Part shown: piece after piece, positions 1 through 8,686 of the stretch | Position numbering within the stretch: position 1 is the stretch's first letter | Layout of the letters: each line of letters begins with the position of its first letter | Assembly: GCA_024707075.1 (NCBI GenBank) | Contig: JANQAK010000001.1 | Span: 1,324,001-1,388,000 of the forward strand | DNA length: 64,000 nt | Reading direction: 5' to 3' | DNA from: Afipia sp. | GTDB lineage: Bacteria > Pseudomonadota > Alphaproteobacteria > Rhizobiales > Xanthobacteraceae | The notes under the pieces: model-generated | Databases searched by the model: none | Seen by the model: the letters and a program-made list of their open reading frames with translations, nothing else | What the model was told of the DNA's origin: nothing | Made by a program: the position numbers and the translations under genes

Positions 1-1007
1 TGTCGGGCATCATCGTCGAGCGCTCCTTCGAGCAGGGCCGCGAGGTCAAGGCCGGCGAGCCCCTGTACCAGATCGATCCGAAGCCGTTTGAAGTCGAATT
101 GCAGGCCGCGGAAGCCGCCCTCGCCAAGGCCGAGGCGGCGTTGCAGCAGGCCTCGCAGCATGCCGTGCGCATCGAAACCCTGGCCAGGAGCAACGCCGCC
201 TCGCAGGCGTCCAACGAAGTCGCGATCGCCAATCTGGCGCAGGCCAAGGCCGAACTCGCCGCGCGCAACGCCGACGTGTCGCGCGCGCGCCTGAACCTCA
301 GCTACGCCACGCTCAAGGCGCCGATCAGCGGCATCATCGGCGCGGCGCTGCTCAGCGAGGGCGTGCTTGTGGTGCAGAACGAGACCCATGCGCTGGCCAC
401 CATCCAGCAGCTCGATTCGGTCTATGCCGACTTCACCCAGTCGGTGAACGAACTCAACCGGCTGCGCCGCGACTTCGACCGCGGCGATCTCGATGCCGTG
501 GCGCCCGACGCCGCCAAGGTGCGCCTCGTGCTCGACGACGGCTCGATCTATCCGCTCGACGGCAAGCTGTTGTTCTCCGACGCCAAGGTCGATGCCGGCA
601 CCGGACAGGTGACGCTGCGCGGCGAGTTCAAGAATCCGAAGCGCGAACTCTTGCCCGGCATGTTCGTTCGCGTGCTGATCGAGCAGGGCCGCGATCCCGA
701 CGCCATCACCGTGCCGCCGCAGGCGGTCCAGCGCAGCGCCTCCGGCGCCAGCGAGGTCTATCTGGTGAAGGACGACAACCGCATCGTGTCGCAGCCGGTG
801 CGCACCGGCGGCCTCGTCGACGGCCAGTGGCTGATCACCGAAGGCTTGCAGCCCGGCCAGCGCGTGGTGGTCGAAGGCTTCCAGAAGTTCGCCGTCGGCG
901 ATGCGGTCAAGACCAGCGCGTGGACGGAGGCGCAGGCGTCCGACCTGACCGGCAGCCTCCAGCAGGCCGCGGCGGCGAATTCGTCCGGCCAGTCGCAGGT
1001 GCGCTGA
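1..1007 (+). CDS. RND efflux periplasmic adaptor subunit (5' partial)
   Basis: Membrane fusion protein that links an inner-membrane RND pump to an outer-membrane channel. The frame is open from base 3 and its start lies before the window. What is seen is an N-terminal half-lipoyl stretch (SGIIVERSFEQG), then a long Ala/Glu/Gln-rich alpha-hairpin of about 70 residues, the second lipoyl half (LSYATLKAPISGIIG), and the beta-barrel and membrane-proximal domains. This is the AcrA/MexA domain order. It is followed 192 bases later by the RND pump gene on the same strand, so the two probably form an operon. No regulator or outer-membrane channel gene lies in the window. The substrate cannot be predicted. 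Confidence 0.93.
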   Translation, partial: SGIIVERSFEQGREVKAGEPLYQIDPKPFEVELQAAEAALAKAEAALQQASQHAVRIETLARSNAASQASNEVAIANLAQAKAELAARNADVSRARLNLSYATLKAPISGIIGAALLSEGVLVVQNETHALATIQQLDSVYADFTQSVNELNRLRRDFDRGDLDAVAPDAAKVRLVLDDGSIYPLDGKLLFSDAKVDAGTGQVTLRGEFKNPKRELLPGMFVRVLIEQGRDPDAITVPPQAVQRSASGASEVYLVKDDNRIVSQPVRTGGLVDGQWLITEGLQPGQRVVVEGFQKFAVGDAVKTSAWTEAQASDLTGSLQQAAAANSSGQSQVR

Positions 1008-1039
1008 GCCGATCAAGTGAGTTCGGCGCAAGGTTACGC

Positions 1040-1153
1040 CGTCATTGCAGCGAAGCAGTCCGGCGTTACGGATGCCCCCGGGCCGGATTGCTTCGCGAGA
1101 CGTGTCGCCGGGGCCGCCGCGCGCCTTTTACGCCGGTCCGGTGATCGCAATGA
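1040..1153. repeat. Degenerate palindromic repeat (family E)
   Basis: Inverted-repeat element between the adaptor and pump genes. It begins GTCATTGCAGCGAAGCAGTCC, has the partner arm GGATTGCTTCGCGAGACG, and ends near ATCGCAATGAG. It matches the better-preserved copy at 4409-4490. Because it sits inside an operon, its hairpin could affect the mRNA. Confidence 0.6.
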
Positions 1154-1199
1154 GTCCGGGTGAGATGTTCCGCCCGGGTCTAGTCCGTTTCAGGGAGTC

Positions 1200-4100
1200 A
1201 TGATGCCGAGTTTCTTTATCGACCGCCCAATCTTCGCTTGGGTGGTGGCGCTGTTCATTTGCTTGCTCGGCATCATCGCGATTCCGTTTCTGGCGATCGC
1301 GCAATATCCGATCATCGCGCCGCCTTCGATCTCGATCTCGACCAGCTATCCCGGCTCCTCGCCGGAGGAGCTTTACAACTCCACCACGCGGCTGATCGAG
1401 GAAGAGCTCAACGGCGCCTCGGGCATCCTCAACTTTGAATCCACCTCCGACTCGCTGGGCCAGGTGGAAATCACCGCCAACTTCGTGCCGGGCACCGATT
1501 CCAATCTCGCCTCCGTGGAAGTGCAGAACCGCATCAAGCGCGTCGAGGCGCGGCTGCCGCGTCCGGTGATCCAGCAGGGCATCCTGGTCGAGGAAGCCTC
1601 CAGCGCGGTGTTGCAGATCATCACGCTGAATTCCACCGACGGCAGCCTCGATGAAGTCGGCCTCGGCGACTTCATGATCCGCAACGTGCTCGGCGAAATC
1701 CGCCGCATCCCCGGCGTCGGCCGCGCCACGCTGTATTCCACCGAGCGCTCGCTGCGCATCTGGATCGATCCGGTCAAGCTGGTCGCCTACAACCTCACCG
1801 CCGACGATGTCACCAAGGCGATCACCGCCCAGAACGCGCAGGTCGCGTCGGGCAGCGTCGGCTCCGAGCCGAGCCGCAAGGACCAGACCATTTCCGCGCT
1901 GATTCTCGTGAAGGGACAGCTCGGCTCCGCCGACGAGTTCGGCGCCATCGTGCTGCGCGCCAATCCCGACGGCTCGACCGTTCGCCTGCGCGACGTGTCG
2001 CGCATCGAGATCGGCGGCATGGGCTATCAGTTCACCACGCGGCTGAACGGCAAGCCGAGCGCCGGCCTCTCGGTGCTGCTCTCGCCGACCGGCAATGCGC
2101 TGGCGACCGCCAGCGCCGTCGAAGAGAAGATGAAGGAACTGTCGAAATATTTCCCCGGCAACATCACCTACGACATTCCCTACAACATCACGCCGGTGGT
2201 CGAAGCCTCGATCACCAAGGTGATCCAGACGCTGGTCGAGGCCATCGTCCTCGTCTTCATCGTGATGTTCTTATTTCTTCAAAACTTCCGCTACACGCTG
2301 ATCCCCACCATCGTGGTGCCGATCGCGCTGCTCGGCACCTGCACGGTGCTTTACCTGTTCGGCTATTCCATCAACATGCTGACCATGTTCGGCATGGTGC
2401 TGGCGATCGGCATCCTGGTCGACGACGCCATCGTGGTGGTGGAAAACGTCGAGCGCATCATGTCGGAGGAGGGGCTGTCTCCGAAGGAAGCCACCCGCAA
2501 GGCGATGTCGCAGATCACCAGCGCCATCGTCGGCATCACGCTGGTGCTGATCGCGGTGTTCGTGCCGATGGCGTTCTTCCCCGGCTCCGTCGGCATCATC
2601 TACCGCCAGTTTTCGGTGACGATGGTGGCGGCGATCTCGTTCTCGGCGCTGATGGCGCTGTCGTTGACGCCGGCGCTGTGCGCGACGCTGCTCAAGCCGG
2701 TGGAAGCGGGACACGCCCACGGCAAGACCGGCCTGTTCGGCTGGTTCAACAACCAGCTTGAATCGGTGAAGGGCCGCTATGGCCGTGTGGTCGGCTGGTC
2801 GGTGAAGCGCACCGGCCGGCTGATGCTGGTCTATGTCGCGCTGCTGGCCGGCCTCGTCTTCGCCTTCACCCGGCTGCCCGGCGGCTTCCTGCCGGTGGAC
2901 GATCAGGGCTTCATCACCGTCGACGTGCAGACGCCGTCGGACTCCTCGTTCAACCGCACCCAGGCCGCGGTGGAGAAGGTGGAGAAATTCCTGAAGGAGC
3001 GTTCGGGCGTCGACGAAGTGACGTTCCTCACCGGCTTCAGCTTCTTGGGCCAGGGCCAGAACACGGCGCAGGCCTTCGTCACGCTGAAGGACTGGTCGGA
3101 GCGCGGGCCGAACGATTCCGCCGCCGCCATTGTCGACGACATCAACCGCTCGCTGCGCTCGATCAAGGACGCCAAGGTGTCCGCGTTGCAGCCGCCGCCG
3201 ATCGACAATCTCGGCAACTCATCGGGCTTCTCGTTCCGTCTTCAGGATCGCGGCCAGAAGGGCTACGCCGCGCTGATGAAGGCGAAGGACGATCTGCTGG
3301 CGTCGGCCCGGCAGAGTCCCGTGCTTCAGAACGTCTATGCGGAGGGCCTGCCGGAAGCGCCGCAGGTGCAGCTCATCATCGACCGCGAGCAGGCCGCCGC
3401 GCAGGGCGTCACCTTCGCCGACATCAACAGCACGATCTCGACCAATCTCGGCTCCGCCTATGTCAACGACTTCCCGAACCGCGGCCGCATGCAGCGCGTC
3501 ATCGTGCAGGCCGACAGCGTCGGGCGCATGAACGCGTCGGACATCCTGTCCTACAACGTCAAGAACAGCCGCGGCGATCTGGTGCCGCTGTCGTCGTTCG
3601 CGACCATCAAATGGGCGGTGGGACCGACGCAGATCGTCGGCTTCAATTATTATCCGTCGGTGCGCATCTCCGGCGAGGCCAGGCCCGGCTTCACCTCCGG
3701 CGACGCCATCGCCGAGATGGAGCGGCTGACCGCGAAGCTGCCGCGCGGCTTTGGTTACGAGTGGACCGGGCAATCGTTGCAGGAAAAGCTGTCCGGCTCG
3801 CAGGCGCCGTTCCTGCTCGCGCTTTCGGCGCTGGTGGTGTTCCTGTGTCTCGCCGCGCTCTACGAAAGCTGGACGATTCCGCTGGCGGTGCTGATGACGG
3901 TGCCGCTTGGTATCTGCGGCGCGGTGCTGGCGGCGACCTCGCGCGGCCTCGCCAACGACGTCTATTTCACCGTGGGCCTCATCACCATCATCGGGCTCGC
4001 CGCGAAGGACGCCATTCTCATCATCGAGTTTGCCAAGGACCTGCGCGCGAAGGGCACGCCACTGTTGCAGGCGACCATGGAGGCCTGCCACCTGCGCTTC

Positions 4101-4391
4101 CGCCCGATCCTGATGACCGGCCTCGCTTTCGTCTGCGGCGTGCTGCCGATGGTGATCGCCTCCGGCGCCGGCGGCAAGAGCCAGCAGGCATTGGGCACCA
4201 GCGTGATGGGCGGCATGATCGCCGTCGTCGTTCTGGCGCTGCTGATGGTGCCGGTGTTCTTCGTCGCGGTGACGCGGTTCTTCTCGAAGAGCGAACGCGA
4301 CGGCGAGGTCACGTCGGAAAAGGACTCCAGGTTGGCGCGCGCGATGAAGCTCTTGCGCCGCTCGCGCGCGGCGCAGACCCCGGCGGGGTAG
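1200..4391 (+). CDS. RND multidrug efflux transporter, HAE1 family inner-membrane pump
   Basis: Proton-driven inner-membrane pump of the AcrB/MexB family. The 1063-residue length is typical. The start MMPSFFIDRPIFAWVVAL is the family's usual N-terminus and is preceded by AGGGAG. The proton-relay residues are visible: the TM4 aspartate pair D408/D409 in GILVDDAIVVVEN and K936 in GLAAKDAILIIEFA. Two large periplasmic loops lie between TM1-2 and TM7-8. It is encoded just downstream of its adaptor. The last codons read in a GC-rich stretch (around 4361-4391) that recurs in decayed form at 5884-5912, beyond the Ada/thioesterase genes. The substrate range is unknown. Confidence 0.96.
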   Translation: MMPSFFIDRPIFAWVVALFICLLGIIAIPFLAIAQYPIIAPPSISISTSYPGSSPEELYNSTTRLIEEELNGASGILNFESTSDSLGQVEITANFVPGTDSNLASVEVQNRIKRVEARLPRPVIQQGILVEEASSAVLQIITLNSTDGSLDEVGLGDFMIRNVLGEIRRIPGVGRATLYSTERSLRIWIDPVKLVAYNLTADDVTKAITAQNAQVASGSVGSEPSRKDQTISALILVKGQLGSADEFGAIVLRANPDGSTVRLRDVSRIEIGGMGYQFTTRLNGKPSAGLSVLLSPTGNALATASAVEEKMKELSKYFPGNITYDIPYNITPVVEASITKVIQTLVEAIVLVFIVMFLFLQNFRYTLIPTIVVPIALLGTCTVLYLFGYSINMLTMFGMVLAIGILVDDAIVVVENVERIMSEEGLSPKEATRKAMSQITSAIVGITLVLIAVFVPMAFFPGSVGIIYRQFSVTMVAAISFSALMALSLTPALCATLLKPVEAGHAHGKTGLFGWFNNQLESVKGRYGRVVGWSVKRTGRLMLVYVALLAGLVFAFTRLPGGFLPVDDQGFITVDVQTPSDSSFNRTQAAVEKVEKFLKERSGVDEVTFLTGFSFLGQGQNTAQAFVTLKDWSERGPNDSAAAIVDDINRSLRSIKDAKVSALQPPPIDNLGNSSGFSFRLQDRGQKGYAALMKAKDDLLASARQSPVLQNVYAEGLPEAPQVQLIIDREQAAAQGVTFADINSTISTNLGSAYVNDFPNRGRMQRVIVQADSVGRMNASDILSYNVKNSRGDLVPLSSFATIKWAVGPTQIVGFNYYPSVRISGEARPGFTSGDAIAEMERLTAKLPRGFGYEWTGQSLQEKLSGSQAPFLLALSALVVFLCLAALYESWTIPLAVLMTVPLGICGAVLAATSRGLANDVYFTVGLITIIGLAAKDAILIIEFAKDLRAKGTPLLQATMEACHLRFRPILMTGLAFVCGVLPMVIASGAGGKSQQALGTSVMGGMIAVVVLALLMVPVFFVAVTRFFSKSERDGEVTSEKDSRLARAMKLLRRSRAAQTPAG

Positions 4392-4408
4392 CGGCAGACG
4401 CTTCTTTC

Positions 4409-4490
4409 GTCATTGCGAGCGAAGCGAAGCAATCCAGACGGAAGGCTACAAAGACTGGATTGCTTCGTCGCAAGTGCTCCTCGCAATGAC
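4409..4490. repeat. Palindromic intergenic repeat, family E
   Basis: Starts GTCATTGCGAGCGAAGCGA, has the facing arms CAATCCAGAC and CTGGATTGCTTCG, and ends CTCCTCGCAATGAC. It can fold into a long hairpin. It lies immediately after the RND pump gene. Confidence 0.8.
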
Positions 4491-4530
4491 GGATGATATG
4501 ATATTATGTCTCGCAACGATCTTTCCGCAC

Positions 4531-4650
4531 GTCGTCCCGGCGCAGGCCGGGACCCATCACCACCGGACTCACGTTGATGATGGTTGTTGCAATGTCGTCT
4601 TCTCACACACAGCGCAGGGGTTATGGGTCCCGGCCTGCGCCGGGACGACC
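4531..4650. repeat. Palindromic intergenic repeat, family A
   Basis: The ends are inverted: GTCGTCCCGGCGCAGGCC then GGGACCCAT at the left, and ATGGGTCCCGGCCTGCGCC at the right, around a core of about 65 bases. A copy at 5947-6067 matches its reverse complement including the core, so the two lie in opposite orientation on either side of the Ada/thioesterase pair. Confidence 0.85.
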
Positions 4651-4676
4651 ATCTCTTAAATTTTGCAATGACGGCG

Positions 4677-5252
4677 CTACACCTTCACCGGCCGTCGCCT
4701 GACCTGTGTTGGCGATCTGCGGTAGACCTCAACGAAAACGGCGTTGAATCGGCGCAGGCTGCGAAAGCCCGCTCGCGCGGCGACTTCGATCATGGGGAGT
4801 TCGGTGGAGTCGAGCAGGCGTTTGGCGCGCTGAACGCGCGCTGTCTTCGCGACCTGAATCGGAGTCGCATTCAGATGGCGGGCGAACAGCCGCGACAGTT
4901 GGCGTGCTCCAATTCCCAGCTTCGCCGCCAGGTCTTCAACGCAGGCATGCTCCGCATCAAGCGCGCCCTCATCCACGATCAGCCGCAGCGCCCGGTCGAC
5001 TGTCGCGCGGGTGCCTTTCCACGCCGGACTGAAAGGCGCGGTTTCAGGCCGGCAACGAAGGCAAGGCCGGAAGCCCGCCAGTTCGGCTGCGGCGGCGGAT
5101 GGAAAGTAGCAGACGTTTGCGGATCGGGGCTGGGCCGGGCACACGGGCCGGCAATAGATTTTCGTCGTGCGGACCGCGGTGAAGAACCGCCCGTCATATC
5201 TCGGGTCGCGGGCGACGCGCGCCCGGTCACACTCGGCAAATTGCAGCGTCAT
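4677..5252 (-). CDS. Ada-type metal-binding domain plus AraC HTH regulator (AdaA-like)
   Basis: Predicted methylphosphotriester-sensing regulator of the adaptive response to DNA alkylation. Residues 10-75 form the Ada N-terminal domain with all four zinc cysteines, C34 and C38 (IYCRPVCPA) and C64 and C67 (RPCLRC); C34 is the likely methyl acceptor. Residues 83-185 are an AraC-type double HTH ending RRSPTQVRRR. The protein stops six residues later at 191 aa. It therefore lacks the AlkA glycosylase or the O6-methylguanine methyltransferase domain often fused to such regulators. The start chosen is MTLQFAECDR; the frame stays open upstream, but family similarity begins here. It is divergent from the thioesterase gene. 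The pair is bracketed by repeats, so it may have been acquired as a unit. Confidence 0.87.
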   Translation of the reverse strand: MTLQFAECDRARVARDPRYDGRFFTAVRTTKIYCRPVCPAQPRSANVCYFPSAAAAELAGFRPCLRCRPETAPFSPAWKGTRATVDRALRLIVDEGALDAEHACVEDLAAKLGIGARQLSRLFARHLNATPIQVAKTARVQRAKRLLDSTELPMIEVAARAGFRSLRRFNAVFVEVYRRSPTQVRRRPVKV

Positions 5253-5387
5253 GGCACAATGGAATCTAGCAGCTTGCGTTGCTTCGGGCGAGATCGCCCG
5301 GACGATGATGTCCGAATCCGGCGAGCGCGATCCGGGCGCGAATTTTATGGTGACGCCCCACACGCGCAGTTCAACCGGGAGAAGACG

Positions 5388-5870
5388 ATGACGGGCCGTG
5401 CCGCCACCAAGACGTATGGAACCGTCGCCGCCGACAGACAAAGGGAGTTGAGCGGTCTTGAGTTCGTTCAGGGCCTCGTCGAGGGGACGCTGCCGCTCAA
5501 TACGATCGCGCAGACCCTGGGTTACGATGTCACGGAGGCCGAGAACGGGCGCGTTGTCGTGACGGCGGAGCCGAAAGACATCCATCTCAATCCGGCGGGT
5601 ACCGTGCATGGGGGCCTCGCCGCCACCATGCTCGACAGTTGCATGGGGCTCGCGATCCAGTCGACGCTGGACAAGGGAATCGGCTCCACGACACTTGAGT
5701 TCAAGATATCGTTCGTCCGCCCGATCACGCCGGAGACAGGCCTGATCAGGGCAGAAGGCACGGTGATCAACCGGGGCCGCCGGATCGGGATCGCGGAAGG
5801 GCGGGTTACGGACAGCAAGGGGCGCTTGCTTGTGCACGGCACGACCACCTGTCTGATTTTTGAAAGCTGA
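5388..5870 (+). CDS. PaaI-family hotdog-fold thioesterase
   Basis: A 160-residue protein with a single hotdog domain of the PaaI / 4-hydroxybenzoyl-CoA thioesterase superfamily, expected to hydrolyse an acyl-CoA or aryl-CoA thioester in the cytoplasm. The signature HLNPAGTVHGGLAATMLD contains the conserved HGG motif, and the C-terminal strand region (RRIGIAEGRVTDSKGRLL) is typical. The start at 5388 follows GGGAGAAG. It diverges from the Ada-like regulator across 135 bases, so the two may share a control region. The substrate cannot be inferred; a detoxifying role alongside alkylation defence would be speculation. Confidence 0.87.
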   Translation: MTGRAATKTYGTVAADRQRELSGLEFVQGLVEGTLPLNTIAQTLGYDVTEAENGRVVVTAEPKDIHLNPAGTVHGGLAATMLDSCMGLAIQSTLDKGIGSTTLEFKISFVRPITPETGLIRAEGTVINRGRRIGIAEGRVTDSKGRLLVHGTTTCLIFES

Positions 5871-5883
5871 TTGTGCTGCGGCT

Positions 5884-5912
5884 GCTCGCGGCGCAGACCC
5901 CCGGCGGGGTAG
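5884..5912 (+). repeat. Remnant copy of the RND pump gene's 3' tail
   Basis: This matches bases 4361-4391, the last codons and stop of the RND pump gene: both read GCTCGCG, then GGCGCAGACC, then CGGCGGGGTAG. The only differences are a 4-base gap and one extra C. Weaker similarity extends to the left. It is followed, as in the first copy, by a family A repeat with similar flanking bases. It therefore looks like a duplicated segment with the Ada/thioesterase genes between the copies. Confidence 0.6.
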
Positions 5913-5946
5913 ATACTGGCGTCGTTGCGCACCGATCTCTCGGCAC

Positions 5947-6067
5947 GTCGTCCCGGCGCAGGCCGGGACCCATAACCCCTGCGCTATGTGTTTGAAGAAC
6001 GATGTTGCGACAGCCATCATCAACGTGAATCCGGTGGTGATGGGTCCCGGCCTGCGCCGGGACGACC
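5947..6067. repeat. Palindromic intergenic repeat, family A (inverted copy)
   Basis: It has the same arms as 4531-4650. Its core reads as the reverse complement of that copy's core: both contain ATAACCCCTGCGCT, then CATCATCAACGTGA, then TCCGGTGGTGATGGG. It lies just beyond the 3' end of the first MFS gene. Confidence 0.85.
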
Positions 6068-6079
6068 GCGAGAGAGCGA

Positions 6080-7306
6080 TTACCCCTTCACCGGCCGCTG
6101 GAACGCGCACAGCACCGCGCTGAGCGCCAGTGCCGCCGTCGAGACGGTGAGTGCGTAGGACAGCCCCATCACGTCGGTGATCGCGCCGGTGACGAACGGG
6201 CCGAGCGTCTGGCCGAGGCCGAAGGTGATGGTCAGGATGCCGATCACTTTCGGCCACGCCTCCGGCGGATAGTTGAGGCGCGCAAACACCGTGGTGGCGG
6301 CGACCACCGGAAAGAACGACAGGCCGAACACGAACGCCGATGCCACCAGCAGCATCGGCGATGTGCCGAGCAGCGCGATGAAGGTGCCGAGACAGGTCAC
6401 CGCGATCATGATCGCGATGGTGGTTCCGCTGTTGCCGCGCGCCATCAGCCCGCGCCACAGCCACGATCCCGCGAACGACATCAAGCCGATCAGACACCAG
6501 AACGCGCTCTGCGCGGCTGCGCCGCCGCCGCCGTCGCGCACATAGGCGATCATGAAGGTCATGTAGGCGATGTAGCCCGCGCCGAACAGGAAATAGCCAG
6601 CGAGATAGAAGGCGATCGGGCGCAGCGGGATGGACGATGCCGCGGCCGATGTCTCGCCTGCGGGCACGTCGATCGGATTCAGCAACAGCGGAATCATCAT
6701 CAGGGCGGTGAGGATCGTCAGCGCCGTCCAGACGATCCACCACGAGCCGGGGCCGAAATACTGCAACAGGAACGGCGCGGCCAGTCCCGACACGATCAGC
6801 CCCGTGCCGGGCCCGGTGTAGAACAGGCTGAGCAGCAGCGCCGATTTCGCCGGCCGCGATTGCGCGATGGTCGCCGCCAGCGTACCGCCGCCGACGAATG
6901 TCGCCGCCGCGCCGAGGCCCGACAGCAGGCGTCCGAAACCGAAAATGAAAACATTGCCCGACAGCGCGCAGATCGCCAGCGACACGACACACGCTATTGC
7001 GCCGATCCATGTCGCGCGGAACAGGCCGACGCGGCGGATGAAGGACGCGGCGCCCAGCGCGCCGCCGAGATAACCGATGGCGTTGATGGTGTTCATGAAG
7101 CCCGCGGTGGAATACGACCAGCCAAGGCTGTCGCGCATGTCGGGCAGCACCAGCGAATAGGCGAAGCGCCCGATGCCGAGCCCGATGGCCGGCGCCAGCG
7201 CGAGGATCAGGATCATGCGCATCGGACGCGCGAACGGGGTTGAGGCCGATGATGTCGCGAGGTCGGAGGATGTCACGGCAAAGGCTCCGGAAGTGTGCGC
7301 CACCAT
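6080..7306 (-). CDS. YbfB/YjiJ-type MFS transporter (paralogue 1)
   Basis: A 408-residue, roughly 12-segment inner-membrane transporter of the major facilitator superfamily. It shows the features of the YbfB/YjiJ group: LALAPAIGLGIGRFAYSLVLPDM near the start, then GWSYSTAGFMNTINAIGY, and GAGYIAYMTFMIAYVRD mid-protein. The start MVAHTSGAF is chosen because GGAAG precedes it and the equivalent position in the neighbouring paralogue also has GGAAA upstream; MRMILIL is an internal alternative. The next gene upstream on the same strand is a close paralogue, and the non-coding leaders of the two also match, so this is a tandem duplication. The substrate is unknown. Confidence 0.9.
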   Translation of the reverse strand: MVAHTSGAFAVTSSDLATSSASTPFARPMRMILILALAPAIGLGIGRFAYSLVLPDMRDSLGWSYSTAGFMNTINAIGYLGGALGAASFIRRVGLFRATWIGAIACVVSLAICALSGNVFIFGFGRLLSGLGAAATFVGGGTLAATIAQSRPAKSALLLSLFYTGPGTGLIVSGLAAPFLLQYFGPGSWWIVWTALTILTALMMIPLLLNPIDVPAGETSAAASSIPLRPIAFYLAGYFLFGAGYIAYMTFMIAYVRDGGGGAAAQSAFWCLIGLMSFAGSWLWRGLMARGNSGTTIAIMIAVTCLGTFIALLGTSPMLLVASAFVFGLSFFPVVAATTVFARLNYPPEAWPKVIGILTITFGLGQTLGPFVTGAITDVMGLSYALTVSTAALALSAVLCAFQRPVKG

Positions 7307-7382
7307 GTGACAGCTTCCGCCGGACTTGGCCAACCGGATCGGGGCAATGCTGTCTTGCAGATTGCGCAAGAACCCTCGCGCG

Positions 7383-8597
7383 CTACGTGACCGGGGGATC
7401 GAGCGGCCGCTGCAACGCACAGAGCGCGCATCCGATCACCGAAGCGGCTGCCGACAGGTAAAGCGCGTAGGTCAGGCTTCCTGTTGCGTCGGTGATTGCG
7501 CCGGTGGCGAACGGTCCCAGCGCCTGACCGAGACTGAACATGATCGTGATGAGGCCGATGACCTTTGGCCACGCGGCCGGCGGATAGTTGAGGCGCGCGA
7601 AGGCCGTCGTCGCGGTCGTCACCGAGAAGAAGGCGCTGCCGAACACAAATGCCGATGCCGCGAGAACCGGCGTCGTTGTTCCGAGCAGTGCGATCACCGT
7701 GCCGGTGGTGGCGACGCCGATCAGGATCGCGGTGGTGATCCCGCCGTTGCGCCGCGCGATCAGGCTGCGCCAGAGCCACGGCGCGATGCATCCCGCTGTA
7801 CCGATCAGGCACCAGACCAGGCTTTGCGCCGCCGCGTTGCCGCCGTGGTCGCGCACATAGGCGATCAGGAAGGTCATGTAGGCGATGTAGCCCGCGCCGA
7901 ACAGAAAATATCCGGTCAGGTAAATCAGAATCGATCTCACCGCGACCGGCGCCGCGCTCTCCGACGCCGCGCTCATCGGCGTATGAATCGGATTGAGCAG
8001 GAAAGGAATCAGCATCAGCAGCGAGATCGCCGCCAGCGCGATCCAGACGATCCACCATGATCCGGGGCCGAATCCTTGCAGCAGGAACGGCGAGACCAGA
8101 CCCGAAATGATCAGACCCATGGCGGGGCCGGTGTAGAACAGGCCGATAAGATAGGCCGAGCGGGAGCTGCTGCTTTGCGCGATGGTCACCGCCAGCGCGC
8201 CGCCTCCCACGACAATGAGCGCCGCGCCGAGGCCGGACAGCAGCCGTGCAAAACTGAAAATCAGCACGCTTGTCGACAGTGCGCAGATCGCCAGAGACGC
8301 CAGGCAGGCGATGGCGCCGATCATGACCGATCTGTAGAGGCCGAAGCGCCGCACGAAGGGCGAGGCGCCGAGCGCGCCGGCGAGATATCCGATGGCGTTG
8401 ACGGTGTTCATGAAGCCTGCGGTCGAATACGACCATCCGAGGCTGTCGCGCATGTCGGGCAGCACCAGTGAATAGCCGAAGCGGCCGATGCCGAGGCCGA
8501 CGGCGGGCGCCAGCGCGAGAATCAGGATCATGCGCGCAGGATGCGCGGAGATGGCAGGGCTGGCGGGTTTCACGGGGTGCTCCGGCGGGACCGTCAC
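7383..8597 (-). CDS. YbfB/YjiJ-type MFS transporter (paralogue 2)
   Basis: A 404-residue paralogue of the preceding MFS gene, alignable over its full length: LALAPAVGLGIGRFGYSLVLPDM, GWSYSTAGFMNTVNAIGY, GAGYIAYMTFLIAYVRD and RLNYPPAAWPKVIG. I chose the GTG start at 8597 (VTVPPEHPVKP) because it aligns with the ATG of paralogue 1 and has GGAAACTGCCAAG just upstream. An in-frame ATG at 8675 would add 26 residues, but these correspond to non-coding leader in the paralogue. It diverges from leuB. The cargo is unknown; neither copy shows a gene partner that would suggest one. Confidence 0.88.
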   Translation of the reverse strand: MTVPPEHPVKPASPAISAHPARMILILALAPAVGLGIGRFGYSLVLPDMRDSLGWSYSTAGFMNTVNAIGYLAGALGASPFVRRFGLYRSVMIGAIACLASLAICALSTSVLIFSFARLLSGLGAALIVVGGGALAVTIAQSSSSRSAYLIGLFYTGPAMGLIISGLVSPFLLQGFGPGSWWIVWIALAAISLLMLIPFLLNPIHTPMSAASESAAPVAVRSILIYLTGYFLFGAGYIAYMTFLIAYVRDHGGNAAAQSLVWCLIGTAGCIAPWLWRSLIARRNGGITTAILIGVATTGTVIALLGTTTPVLAASAFVFGSAFFSVTTATTAFARLNYPPAAWPKVIGLITIMFSLGQALGPFATGAITDATGSLTYALYLSAAASVIGCALCALQRPLDPPVT

Positions 8598-8686
8598 CTT
8601 GGCAGTTTCCGCCGGACTTGACCAACCGCGCGAGGGCAATGGTGTCTTGCCAATTGCGCAGGGGCGTTTTAGCAAGTCGGCGCGAG

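Noticed and set aside
3219..4091. A 290-residue open frame antisense to the RND pump gene
   Set aside because: Composition is Arg/Gln/His-rich with no domain, and it lies wholly over a well-supported gene whose codon pattern creates it.
5253..7010. A long minus-strand open frame continuing upstream of the Ada-like gene through the thioesterase and into the MFS gene
   Set aside because: Beyond the Ada domain the sequence is Arg-rich and matches no family. It is the antisense or shifted shadow of the thioesterase and MFS genes, a normal effect of high GC.
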